Source of the DNA: AC-32 sp963766375
Lineage (GTDB): Bacteria; Actinomycetota; Thermoleophilia; Gaiellales; Gaiellaceae
DNA length: 64,000 nucleotides
Reading direction: 5' to 3'
NCBI GenBank assembly: GCA_963766375.1
Contig: CAVXZG010000001.1
Location: forward strand, 7,957-71,956
Below are positions 8,706 to 16,284 of the stretch, piece after piece; the first letter of the stretch is position 1; every line of letters starts with the position of its first letter. The notes under the pieces are model-generated. The model ran no database searches. It was not told where the DNA came from and worked only from the letters and a program-made list of their open reading frames with translations. Position numbers and translations under genes: made by a program.

Positions 8706-9209
8706 ATGACGGTTTCCAAGAAGTCGTTTCTCGGCGTGATCCTCGTCGTGGCCGCGAGCTCAGCGCTCGTGTTCTCGCTGCAGGCGGGCGCGTCGCGCGG
8801 GCATCACGAGGGGCACGGAAAGATCTTCAGGTCGGGTCTCGTGGGCAACGTGCTCACCGATCCGCCGATTCATGGAGTAAACCGGGCAGGCGCGCCGTGG
8901 GTGCTCGACAAGGGCAGCGTGAAGCTGAGCCGCAACGGCCGATTCGACCTGCGCGTCAAGGGCCTCGTCCTCGCCTCCAACGGGACCACGGGGACCGTGA
9001 CGATGATCGCCGCGCACTTCTTCTGCGCGCCGGACTCGACCGTCGCGGCCTTCACGGCCGGGCCTGTGCCACTCGCATCCGACGGCGACGCGCGAATCCG
9101 GCAGAACGTGACGGTGCCGAGCCGCTGCCTTGCACCCGTCGTGCTCGTGCGAATCCAGGGAGCGGCAGGGCCGGGCTCCTACATCGCCGCGAGCGGCTTC
9201 ACGAGCTAG
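8706..9209 (+). CDS. Secreted protein of unknown function
   Basis: 167 residues with a strong Shine-Dalgarno (GGAGAGGAG, 8693-8701) before the ATG. The N-terminus is a signal peptide (KK, then FLGVILVVAASSALVFSL, cleavage likely near QAGA). The mature part is a small beta-rich domain with two cysteines (HFFCAPDS and PSRCLAPV) that may form a disulfide. I recognise no family. Its stop overlaps the mutY stop on the other strand in a shared CTAG. Confidence 0.75.
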   Translation: MTVSKKSFLGVILVVAASSALVFSLQAGASRGHHEGHGKIFRSGLVGNVLTDPPIHGVNRAGAPWVLDKGSVKLSRNGRFDLRVKGLVLASNGTTGTVTMIAAHFFCAPDSTVAAFTAGPVPLASDGDARIRQNVTVPSRCLAPVVLVRIQGAAGPGSYIAASGFTS

Positions 9210-9923
9210 GTAGGAAGGCGGACGACGCTCGTCCTCGACCAGGACGAGCTCGTCGCGCCGCAAGGATTCGACCGCTTCGAGGTCGACCTCGGCGAGTGGG
9301 CGCGGGCCTTCGGCAATCAGCCGCAGGGCCTGCGCCCGCCGCTGCCTGAACGAGCCCTCGAACGGGCTCTGCTTCCGCAGCGGCTCGAACCTCCGTCCTC
9401 GTGAGGGACAGCCTTCGGCCAGCGGGCACTCGCCGCAGCGGGGGACCCGGGCGATGCAGATCGTGGCTCCGAGGTCCATCAACGCCTGGGCGCACGTATG
9501 GTCGAAGGCCGCGTCCGTGCGCTCCTGGACGCGGCGCACGTTGACGTCCACCGGCAGCACAGGCCGGCCGAGCGCGAAGCACGCGACCGCGTCCGCCGTA
9601 TAGCGACCCACTCCCGGGAGCTCCGTCAAGTCCTCGGGCCAGCCGTGGGCGGCCACGAGCCGCGCCGCCCGCTGCAGGTTGAGCGCCCGGCGGTTGTAGC
9701 CGAGCCCCTGCCACTCGCGGATCACTTCGGCTGTCGGTGCGGCCGCGAGAGCGTCGGCGGTAGGCCAGCGCTCGAGCCACGCGAGGTAGCGCGGCGCGAC
9801 GCGCGAAGCCTGCGTCTGCTGCAGCATCACCTCCGAGACGAGGATCGCGTACGGGTCGCTTGTCCCGCGCCAGGGCAGGTCACGGCCCCTCTCGGCATAC
9901 CACGCGAGCAGCGCCTTCTTCAC
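9206..9923 (-). CDS. mutY: A/G-specific adenine glycosylase MutY (C-terminal frameshift)
   Basis: About 240 residues from a GTG at 9923. Shows the catalytic glutamate E31 (SEVMLQQTQ), the HhH motif LPGVGRYTADAVA, the catalytic aspartate in PVDVNVRRV, and the 4Fe-4S cluster CIARVPRCGECPLAEGC (C-x6-C-x2-C-x5-C). It removes adenine mispaired with 8-oxoG. The frame runs past the natural end; removing one C near 9225 gives a C-terminus RRRLPT and a TAG at 9206-9208. The usual NUDIX-like C-terminal domain is missing, as in short MutY forms. Confidence 0.88.
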
Positions 9924-9930
9924 GCGCGAG

Positions 9931-9940
9931 ACCCTAGACT
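9931..9940. promoter_or_regulatory. Overlapping divergent -10 elements, mutY and hydrolase
   Basis: ACCCTAGACT holds TAGGGT on the minus strand (9936-9931, 7 bases before the mutY GTG) and TAGACT on the plus strand (9935-9940, 11 bases before the GTG at 9952). The two -10 boxes share two base pairs, so both promoters can hardly be occupied at once. Confidence 0.5.
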
Positions 9941-9951
9941 GCGGCTCGGTC

Positions 9952-10704
9952 GTGTGCTTCGAGCTCGATTCCCTGCCGCCGGTCCTCGCGATCTCCGGGG
10001 CCGCTGTCTCGCATGACGATCTCGTGCTGGAGGCCCGGGACGGGAACCGCTTCGCCGCCTTCCTCGCGACTCCCGATGAGCCGTCGGGGATCGGCGTCGT
10101 GGTGCTCCCCGACGTGCGTGGCCTCTACCGCTTCTACGAGGAGCTGGCGCTGCGCTTCGCCGAGCGCGGTTACACGGCGCTCGCGATCGACTACTTCGGC
10201 CGGACGGCCGGAGCCGAGAAGCGCGGCGACGAGTTCGAGTACCGGGAGCACGTCGAGCAGACGACTCCCGAGGGGATCCAGGCTGACGTGGCCGCCGCGG
10301 TCGGGCATCTGCGCTCCCTCGGCGTTCGCCATGTCTTCACCGTCGGGTTCTGCATGGGCGGGCGGCAGTCATGGCTCGCCGCGGCAGGCGGCCACGGGCT
10401 GGCCGGCGCGATCGGCTTCTACGGCCGTCCCGGTGAGCGCGACGGCGCGCCCGGCCCGGAGCAGCTGGCACCGCAGATGCAGGCGCCGGTTCTCGCCCTG
10501 CAGGCCGGCGCCGACGAGAACATCACCGCCGAGGACAACGAGGCGTTCGAGCGGGCGCTCACCGACGCGGGAGTCGAGCACGAGCTCGTGGTCTACGACG
10601 GGGCGCCGCACAGCTTCTTCGACCGCAAGCATGAGGAGTTCGCCGGCGACTCGGAGGACGCGTGGAACCGCGTGCTCGCCTTCCTCGAGCGCCACGCTCG
10701 TTGA
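9952..10704 (+). CDS. Dienelactone hydrolase family protein
   Basis: 250 residues, alpha/beta hydrolase fold. Nucleophile motif GFCMGG (cysteine, as in dienelactone hydrolases), acid in AGADENIT, and histidine in YDGAPHSFFDRK. The N-terminal VLPDVRGLYRFYEELA is typical of the DLH family. The natural substrate is unknown; family members cleave lactones and small esters. The N-terminal ~20 residues look unconserved, so a later start is possible. Its stop overlaps a small ORF by 4 bases. Confidence 0.85.
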   Translation: MCFELDSLPPVLAISGAAVSHDDLVLEARDGNRFAAFLATPDEPSGIGVVVLPDVRGLYRFYEELALRFAERGYTALAIDYFGRTAGAEKRGDEFEYREHVEQTTPEGIQADVAAAVGHLRSLGVRHVFTVGFCMGGRQSWLAAAGGHGLAGAIGFYGRPGERDGAPGPEQLAPQMQAPVLALQAGADENITAEDNEAFERALTDAGVEHELVVYDGAPHSFFDRKHEEFAGDSEDAWNRVLAFLERHAR

Positions 10705-10826
10705 TCCGGGAAGCGCGGCTCGACGAAGCCGAGGCGCTGGCCGAGCTCCAGGTGACGGACCTCGGTCCCGACCCGATCGACGTCGGCTACACGATCGAGC
10801 TCGAAACTACACTGGCGACGCCGTGA
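10701..10826 (+). CDS. 41-residue ORF, possible GNAT remnant
   Basis: TTG start in a TTGA overlap with the hydrolase stop, and its own TGA lies in a GTGA overlap with the gltX start, so it fills the gap exactly. The first residues (MIREARLDEAEALAELQ) look like the start of a GNAT acetyltransferase; the rest (VTDLGPDPIDVGYTIEL) does not continue the fold. It may be a decayed gene, a coupling leader peptide for gltX, or chance. Confidence 0.35.
   Translation: MIREARLDEAEALAELQVTDLGPDPIDVGYTIELETTLATP
10808..10813 (+). promoter_or_regulatory. -10 hexamer before gltX
   Basis: TACACT, 9 bases, then the GTG at 10823; no Shine-Dalgarno precedes gltX. Confidence 0.4.
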
Positions 10827-11812
10827 AGAAGGTCCGCTTCGCTCCCAGCCCAACCGGCTCTCTGCACGTCGGCAACGCGCTCAGCGCGGTCGCCAACCGT
10901 GGCTTCGGGGACTGGCTGCTGCTCCGGATCGACGACACCGACCCGGCGCGCAACGTGCCCGGCGGTGAGGAGGAGCTGCTGCGCGACCTCGAGTGGCTCG
11001 GAGTCGAGTGGGACGAGGGGCCGGTGCGCCAGAGCGAACGGCGGGAACGCCACGTCGAGGCGGGCCGGCAGCTGGGCGAGCGCTTCGACGGCGTGACGCT
11101 TCTGCGCGAGGACGGCACGCCGACCTACCACCTCGCAAGCGTCGTGGACGACGTCGACTTCGGGATCACGCACATCGTGCGCGGCAACGACCACCGCCCC
11201 AACGAGGAGCTGCATCGGCGGCTGTTCGAGGCGCTGGGGGCGACGCCGCCGGAGTTCGTCCACCACGGGTTGATCCTCGGCGAGGACGGCAAGAAGCTGG
11301 CGAAGCGCGCGGAAGGCGCGACAGTCGGGTCTCTCCGGGACGCGGGCATCCCGCCGGAAGCGGTGCGGCGCTACCTCGACGAGCTCGGCCTGCCCAAGCA
11401 CGACGTGCACTACGACCTGCCCCGGATCCGGCGCCTGGCGATCGAGGCGATCGGCGCGCTCTCCGACCGCGAGCTGGCCGAGCGAGTAGGCGCACCGCTC
11501 GAGCTCGTGCCGGCGCTGCGCGGTGCCCGCGACCTGAACGAGGCGCGCGACTACGCGGCGTCCATCCTCGAGGAGCCGGCGCGCGTGACGATCGAGTCGC
11601 CCGAGACGCTCGAGCGCTTCCGCGAGCTGCTCGAGCGCGGCAACGGCTCGGCCGACCCGAAGGAGCTCGTCCGCGAGCTGAAGGCGGTCGGCGGCGACCT
11701 GCGCGCTCTGCGCCTCGCTCTCACCGGCCGCGATCGAGGCCCGGAGCTGTGGGCGGTCGTCGCCGCCCTCCCGCGTGAGGAAGCCCTACGGAGGATCGAT
11801 GCGGCTCTATGA
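10823..11812 (+). CDS. gltX: Compact glutamate--tRNA ligase
   Basis: 329 residues from GTG 10823, where the class I start MKKVRFAPSPTGSLHVGNA begins (HIGH-like HVGN). The KMSKS-like KLAKR, the GTPTYHLASVVDD and IVRGNDH segments, and a GluRS-type C-terminus (LALTGRDRGPELWAVVAALP) are present. Compared with a standard ~470-residue GluRS it lacks roughly 80-90 residues between VRQSERRERHVEAG and LLREDGTPTYH, the zinc-binding/acceptor-arm insert, but it keeps the C-terminal half, unlike GluQ-RS. Context (next to cysS) supports GluRS. The deletion shows no frame disruption. Confidence 0.85.
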   Translation: MKKVRFAPSPTGSLHVGNALSAVANRGFGDWLLLRIDDTDPARNVPGGEEELLRDLEWLGVEWDEGPVRQSERRERHVEAGRQLGERFDGVTLLREDGTPTYHLASVVDDVDFGITHIVRGNDHRPNEELHRRLFEALGATPPEFVHHGLILGEDGKKLAKRAEGATVGSLRDAGIPPEAVRRYLDELGLPKHDVHYDLPRIRRLAIEAIGALSDRELAERVGAPLELVPALRGARDLNEARDYAASILEEPARVTIESPETLERFRELLERGNGSADPKELVRELKAVGGDLRALRLALTGRDRGPELWAVVAALPREEALRRIDAAL

Positions 11813-13088
11813 CACCGCCACCCGCGGGCTGAAGGAGCTACCCGCTCCGCCCGGGCCCGTGCGCATGTACTTCTGCGGTCCGACGGTCTACCAGCGCATC
11901 CACGTCGGCAACGCGCGCCCGTTCGTACTCTCGATGTGGCTCAAGCGCTGGCTCGAGCGCAGCGGCTACGACGTGACGCTCGTCGAGAACATCACCGACG
12001 TCAACGACAAGATCTACGCGGCCGCCCCGGGCGAGAGCGCCAGGCTGGCCGACGAGGCGAGCGGCTGGTACATCGAGGACACCGGCGCTCTCGGCCTGGG
12101 CAGGCCCGACCGCGAGCCGAAGGCCACCGAGTCGATTCCGGAGATCGTCTCGATGATCGAGGAGCTCGTCGCGACCCGCCACGCGTACCCCGCGGGCGGC
12201 GACGTCTACTTTCGCGTCGCCAGTTTCCCCGACTACGGGAAGCTCTCCGGCCGGCACGGCGACGAGGAGGCAACGCGCAATCCCTCCGAGGAGGCCGAGG
12301 AGGAGAGCCTGAAGGAGGACCCGCGCGACTTCGCGCTCTGGAAGGCGCACAAGGAGGGCGAGGACACCTGGTGGGAATCGCCCTGGGGCCGCGGCCGTCC
12401 GGGCTGGCACATCGAGTGCTCCGCGATGGCCGAGGCGCACCTCGGGCCGGTCTTCGAGATCCACGGCGGTGGGCTCGATCTGGTCTTCCCCCACCACGAG
12501 AACGAGGTCGCGCAGTCGCGCTCGCTCGGCCACGAGTTCGCGCAGCTCTGGATGCACAACGGGATGCTGCAGCTCTCCGGCGAGAAAATGTCGAAGTCGA
12601 TCGGCAACATCGTCTCGCTGCGCGAGGCGGTGGAGGAGCATGGGCGCGAGACCCTGCTCGTCTACTTCCTCGGCGGCCACTGGCGCAAGCCGTTGGAGTA
12701 CTCGGACGACGTCTTGCGGCAGGCGGCAGCCCAGGCCGAGAGCTTCCGCAATGTGTTCCGCCAGCCCTCCGAGCCGGGCGGCGACTGGGAGGCGTTCGTG
12801 GCCGCGCTCGACGACGACTTCAACACGCCGGAGGCGCTGGCGACCATGCACGGCTGGCGGGATCACGAGCTGCTGCTGCGCGGACTCGAGGTCTTCGGGC
12901 TCGAATCGCTCGCGGAGAACGCGTCGGCGCCGGCCGCGCTCGAGGAGCTGGCCCGGCAGCGCGCCGAGGCACGCGAACGCAAGGACTTCGACGAAGGGGA
13001 CCGGTTGCGCGGCGAGATCGAGGCCGCGGGGTGGGAGGTCCGCGACGTGGACGCCGAACCGGGTTTCCAGCTCGTGCCCAAGCGGTGA
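11799..13088 (+). CDS. cysS: Cysteine--tRNA ligase
   Basis: 429 residues. ATG 11799 preferred over the upstream GTG 11775 because CGGAGG (11789-11794) lies just before it and the protein then starts MRLYDTATRG. Zinc and active-site motifs: MYFCGPTVYQ, HIGH-like IHVGNARPF, HIECSAM, FPHHENEV and KMSKS. It overlaps the gltX end by 14 bases, matching the gltX-cysS neighbourhood of Bacillus. Slightly shorter than E. coli CysS at the C-terminus. Confidence 0.96.
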   Translation: MRLYDTATRGLKELPAPPGPVRMYFCGPTVYQRIHVGNARPFVLSMWLKRWLERSGYDVTLVENITDVNDKIYAAAPGESARLADEASGWYIEDTGALGLGRPDREPKATESIPEIVSMIEELVATRHAYPAGGDVYFRVASFPDYGKLSGRHGDEEATRNPSEEAEEESLKEDPRDFALWKAHKEGEDTWWESPWGRGRPGWHIECSAMAEAHLGPVFEIHGGGLDLVFPHHENEVAQSRSLGHEFAQLWMHNGMLQLSGEKMSKSIGNIVSLREAVEEHGRETLLVYFLGGHWRKPLEYSDDVLRQAAAQAESFRNVFRQPSEPGGDWEAFVAALDDDFNTPEALATMHGWRDHELLLRGLEVFGLESLAENASAPAALEELARQRAEARERKDFDEGDRLRGEIEAAGWEVRDVDAEPGFQLVPKR

Positions 13089-13792
13089 CCACGGAGCTCA
13101 TCTACGGCCGCCGGGCCGTGCGCGAGGCGATCCGCGGGCCGCGACAGGTGTTCGAAGTCTTCGCCACCGAGCGGGCCCTGAAGGCGGAGTCGTGGCTCGC
13201 GGAGAGCGGCGTTCGCGTCCACGTGAAGCCGGAGCGCGAGCTGACGGCGCTCGCCGGCACGGCCGACCATCAGGGTGTCGTCGCGCGCGTCGAGCCGTAC
13301 CGCTATGCCGACGCCCACGAGATCGCGGCCGGGCCGTCGCCGCTCCTGGCCGTGCTCGATTCGGTGACCGACCCGCGCAACCTCGGCGCGGTCGTCCGCA
13401 GCGCCGAGGGAGCGGGTGCCGACGGGATCGTGCTGCCCGCGCACAACTCGGCCCGCGTCACCGCGGCCGTCTGCCGCTCCTCGGCCGGCGCGGTCGAGCA
13501 CGTTCCGATCGCCGTGGTCAAGAACCTGGCGCGCTACCTCGGCGAGATCAAGGGCCCGCAGCTCTGGGTCTGGGCCGCGGCCGGCGACGCGGAGACGACG
13601 ATGTGGGACGCCGACCTCTCGGGAGGCGTCGCGTTCGTGCTCGGCGCGGAGGGCAAGGGACTCCGGCCGCTCGTGCGCCGGACCTGCGACGCCGCCGTCA
13701 CGATTCCGCTCCACGGCAAGGTCGAGTCCCTGAACGTCAGCGTCGCATCCGCGCTGCTGCTCTACGAGGCGAGGCGGCAGCGCGGTGGCTGA
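13085..13792 (+). CDS. rlmB: 23S rRNA 2'-O-methyltransferase RlmB/TrmH family
   Basis: 235 residues, GTG start in a GTGA overlap with cysS. An N-terminal RNA-binding substrate domain (ELIYGRRAVREAI) precedes a SPOUT domain with the three knot motifs DPRNLGAVVRSAEG, VLGAEGKGL and PLHGKVESLNVSVASALLLYE. RlmB methylates G2251 (E. coli numbering) of 23S rRNA; the exact target here is inferred. Gene order cysS-rlmB-yacP-sigH is as in Bacillus, except that mrnC is absent. Confidence 0.93.
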   Translation: MTTELIYGRRAVREAIRGPRQVFEVFATERALKAESWLAESGVRVHVKPERELTALAGTADHQGVVARVEPYRYADAHEIAAGPSPLLAVLDSVTDPRNLGAVVRSAEGAGADGIVLPAHNSARVTAAVCRSSAGAVEHVPIAVVKNLARYLGEIKGPQLWVWAAAGDAETTMWDADLSGGVAFVLGAEGKGLRPLVRRTCDAAVTIPLHGKVESLNVSVASALLLYEARRQRGG

Positions 13793-14225
13793 GCCGACGC
13801 TCTATCTGTTCGACGGCTACAACCTGCTGCACGCGGGGCCTTTCGAGGATCCGCGCGAGCTCGTCGACCGGCTGGCGAGCTTCGTCGCCGTTCACGGCGC
13901 GCGCGGCGTGCTCGTCTTCGACGGCGTGGGGCAGGACACGGCATTCGGCCCGCTCGAGGTCCGCTACGCCGAGCACGCCGACGCCTTGCTCGAGCGGCTG
14001 GCTGCCGAGCACCGTGGGAGCGAGACCGTCTGCCTGGTCTCCTCGGACTCGGCTGTCCGCGGCACCTCGGGCCAGCAGGTGCAGAAGCGCAGCTCGCGAA
14101 CCTTCATGGAAGACCTCGAGGAGACAGGCCACCGCGAATCGAAACCCTCGCAGCTTCGCGATCGCGTAGACGAAGAGACGCGAAAACGCCTTGAGAAGCT
14201 GCGCAGAGGCAAAGGGTCCGGTTAA
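13785..14225 (+). CDS. YacP-type NYN domain ribonuclease
   Basis: 146 residues, GTG start overlapping rlmB by 8 bases. A PIN-like NYN fold is suggested by the acidic residues in LYLFDGYNLLHA, VLVFDGVG and VCLVSSDSAVRGT. The Bacillus homologue YacP (Rae1) is a ribosome-associated endoribonuclease. The C-terminal helix is highly charged (DEETRKRLEKLRRGKG). Position before sigH supports the assignment. Confidence 0.85.
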   Translation: MAEPTLYLFDGYNLLHAGPFEDPRELVDRLASFVAVHGARGVLVFDGVGQDTAFGPLEVRYAEHADALLERLAAEHRGSETVCLVSSDSAVRGTSGQQVQKRSSRTFMEDLEETGHRESKPSQLRDRVDEETRKRLEKLRRGKGSG

Positions 14226-14245
14226 GCACAACAACTAGCAAACCC

Positions 14246-14274
14246 TTGTAAACGTACTGGGACCTTGCTATCTT
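14246..14274 (+). promoter_or_regulatory. sigH promoter
   Basis: TTGTAA (14246-14251), 17-base spacer, TATCTT (14269-14274), in an AT-richer gap after yacP. It gives a leader of ~50 bases ending in GAGGGGGA before the sigH GTG. One of the few canonical -35/-10 promoters in the window. Confidence 0.65.
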
Positions 14275-14333
14275 GATCCTCAACCTCAGGGTGAGGCTTG
14301 TGGAGATCGCCCGTCCTCAGCGAGGGGGAAGCC

Positions 14334-14999
14334 GTGCCCGCTCGAACCGCACAGACGATCCACACCCCGCAGAAGCTGCAGCGGGAGCTCGCCGACCTTC
14401 AGCTCGTCATGCGCGCGCGCAACGGTGACGGAAAAGCTCTCGACGAGCTGATGCGCCGCTACCAGGGGTTCGTCCGCCTGAAGGCGAGCTCGTACTTCCT
14501 CGCCGGCGGCGACTCCGAGGATCTGATCCAGGAGGGGCTGGTCGGCCTCTACAAGGCCGTGCGCGACTTCCGCGCCGACAAGGAGACCTCGTTCCGCAGC
14601 TTCGCCGAGCTCTGCGTCACGCGGCAGATCATCACCGCGATCAAGACTGCGACGCGCTTCAAGCACGCGCCCTTGAACACCTACGTTTCGTTCAGTCACA
14701 CCCCGGCCGGGCAGGAGCCGGACGGCGACTGCACCCTCGGCGACGCTCTTCCCGGCCCGTCGGTGGACGACCCGTCGGTCTGCGTGATCTCGACCGAGGA
14801 GCTGCAGAGCCTCGTCTTCGCTTTGGGCAGCGGCCTCTCGAAGCTCGAGGCGGACGCGCTCAAGCTCTACCTCGAAGGCGAGTCGTACGAGGAGATGGCC
14901 GAGCGACTCGGCTGCGACACGAAGACGATCGACAACGCGCTCCAACGCGTGAAGCGCAAGGTGCTGTCGCACCAGCAGTCGCGGCAAGTCCTGCAGTAG
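14334..14999 (+). CDS. sigH: SigH-type (sigma-30) RNA polymerase sigma factor
   Basis: 221 residues from GTG 14334, with GAGGGGGA (14322-14329) upstream; a longer reading from 14298 is less likely. Region 2 is clear (RYQGFVRLKASSYFLAGG, DLIQEGLVGLYKAVRDF, SFRSFAELCVTRQI), a poorly conserved linker follows, and region 4 is an HTH (SYEEMAERLGCDTKTIDNALQRVKRK). The closest known type is Bacillus sigma-H, and it occupies the same position, after yacP. In non-sporulating actinobacteria its regulon is not defined. Confidence 0.9.
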   Translation: MPARTAQTIHTPQKLQRELADLQLVMRARNGDGKALDELMRRYQGFVRLKASSYFLAGGDSEDLIQEGLVGLYKAVRDFRADKETSFRSFAELCVTRQIITAIKTATRFKHAPLNTYVSFSHTPAGQEPDGDCTLGDALPGPSVDDPSVCVISTEELQSLVFALGSGLSKLEADALKLYLEGESYEEMAERLGCDTKTIDNALQRVKRKVLSHQQSRQVLQ

Positions 15000-15020
15000 A
15001 GCGCGCTACGCTCAGTCCGC

Positions 15021-15094
15021 GCCGGAGTAGCTCAGCTGGTCAGAGCAACGCCCTTGTAAGGCGTAGGCCGTGGGTTCGAATCCCACCTCCGGCT
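15021..15094 (+). tRNA. tRNA-Thr (anticodon TGT)
   Basis: 74 bases folding as a full cloverleaf: acceptor GCCGGAG/CTCCGGC, D-stem GCTC/GAGC, anticodon stem ACGCC/GGCGT with loop CTTGTAA (anticodon TGT, reads ACA), T-stem GTGGG/CCCAC with TTCGAAT, discriminator T. CCA is not encoded. Confidence 0.97.
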
Positions 15095-15169
15095 CTCCTC
15101 GCAAACCGATTCGCCGCTCCGTCGGTACCGCACTGGGGTACACCAACTCCGGTAAAGGAGCGTGAGGGG

Positions 15170-16237
15170 ATGGGAGAGCATCTTTCCGGGCGCCAACAGA
15201 GGCTTTTGCTAGTTCTGGCGCTTGTGCTCGGCGCAGCAGCAGTGGCGGTCGCGCCACTGACCGCCGCCGAGCGGAACTCGTACAAGGTGACCTCGCTGGT
15301 CTCCGACCAGCCGGGAGTCGCTGCACAGACCGACCCGAACCTCGTCAACGCCTGGGGCTTGACCTCCGGGCCGACGTCGCCGTGGTGGGTGTCCGACAAC
15401 GGCACGCAGAAGTCGACGCTCTACCGCGGTTCCGACGGCGCGATCCAAGGGCTCGTGGTCGCCGTGGCGGGCGGCCCGACGGGCGCCGTCTTCAACCCGA
15501 CTGCGGGCTTCGTCCTGCCCACGGGCGGCAAGGCGCTGTTCATCTTCGACAGCGAGGACGGCCAGGTCCGCGCCTGGAACGGCGCCCAGGGGACGACGGC
15601 GATCGTCGTCAAGGACCGATCAGGTGAGGAGGCGATCTACAAGGGCCTTGCGATCGCGGACACGCCCGCCGGGCCTCGGCTCTACGCGGCCGACTTCCAC
15701 AACGCGCGCGTGGACGTCTTCGACGGCAGCTTCGGTCTCGTGCCGGGCGGATTCGTCGACCAGTCGTTGCCGAGTGGGTACGCACCGTTCGGGATCCAGA
15801 CGATCGGAGACCGCGTCTTCGTGACGTACGCCAAGCAGGACGCGGACGCCGAGGACGAGCTCGCCGGCCAGAGCCTTGGCTTCGTCGACGTCTTCAGCAC
15901 AGCCGGCGACCTGCTCGGGCGAGTCGCACAGCACGGCCAGCTGAACGCGCCGTGGGGCCTCGCGCTTGCCCCGTCGAGCTTCGGCCGTTTCGCCGGCGAC
16001 CTGCTCGTCGGCAACTTCGGCGACGGGCAGATCAATGCCTACGAGGAGCTTCCGAACGGGCACTTCGCACATCGCGGCGAGCTGCGCAGCGCTGACGGCG
16101 GCTCGATCTCGATCGACGGGCTCTGGGCGCTCCAGTTCGGCAAGGCAGGAAACAATGGCCCTGCCGGAACGCTCTTCTTCACAGCCGGGCCCGACGAGGA
16201 GACCCACGGTCTCTTCGGCTCGATCACTCCGGGCTAG
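15170..16237 (+). CDS. TIGR03118-like secreted beta-propeller protein
   Basis: 355 residues with ATG 15170 preceded by GGAGCGTGAGGGG. Signal peptide (RQQRLLLVLALVLGAAAVAV, cleavage near PLTAA). The mature protein has repeated blades such as NAWGLTSGPTSPWWVSDNG, IYKGLAIADTPAG, LYAADFHNARVDVFDG and DLLVGNFGDGQINAY, typical of the TIGR03118 family of exported beta-propellers with no known activity. Predicted extracellular. Stop is followed by a strong GC hairpin. Confidence 0.85.
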   Translation: MGEHLSGRQQRLLLVLALVLGAAAVAVAPLTAAERNSYKVTSLVSDQPGVAAQTDPNLVNAWGLTSGPTSPWWVSDNGTQKSTLYRGSDGAIQGLVVAVAGGPTGAVFNPTAGFVLPTGGKALFIFDSEDGQVRAWNGAQGTTAIVVKDRSGEEAIYKGLAIADTPAGPRLYAADFHNARVDVFDGSFGLVPGGFVDQSLPSGYAPFGIQTIGDRVFVTYAKQDADAEDELAGQSLGFVDVFSTAGDLLGRVAQHGQLNAPWGLALAPSSFGRFAGDLLVGNFGDGQINAYEELPNGHFAHRGELRSADGGSISIDGLWALQFGKAGNNGPAGTLFFTAGPDEETHGLFGSITPG

Positions 16238-16246
16238 GCATCGAGG

Positions 16247-16278
16247 GCGGCGGCGCGGGCTCCGGCTCGCGCCGCCGC
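16247..16278. terminator. GC hairpin between convergent genes
   Basis: Perfect 11-base-pair stem GCGGCGGCGCG (16247-16257) / CGCGCCGCCGC (16268-16278), loop 10 bases, no T-run. It lies exactly between two convergent stops, so a bidirectional terminator or 3'-end stabiliser is likely. Confidence 0.65.
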
Positions 16279-16284
16279 TGCGCC

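Noticed and set aside
11936..13792. A 618-codon plus-strand frame
   Set aside because: Its first 380 codons are a shadow of cysS; only the last 235 codons from GTG 13085 are RlmB.
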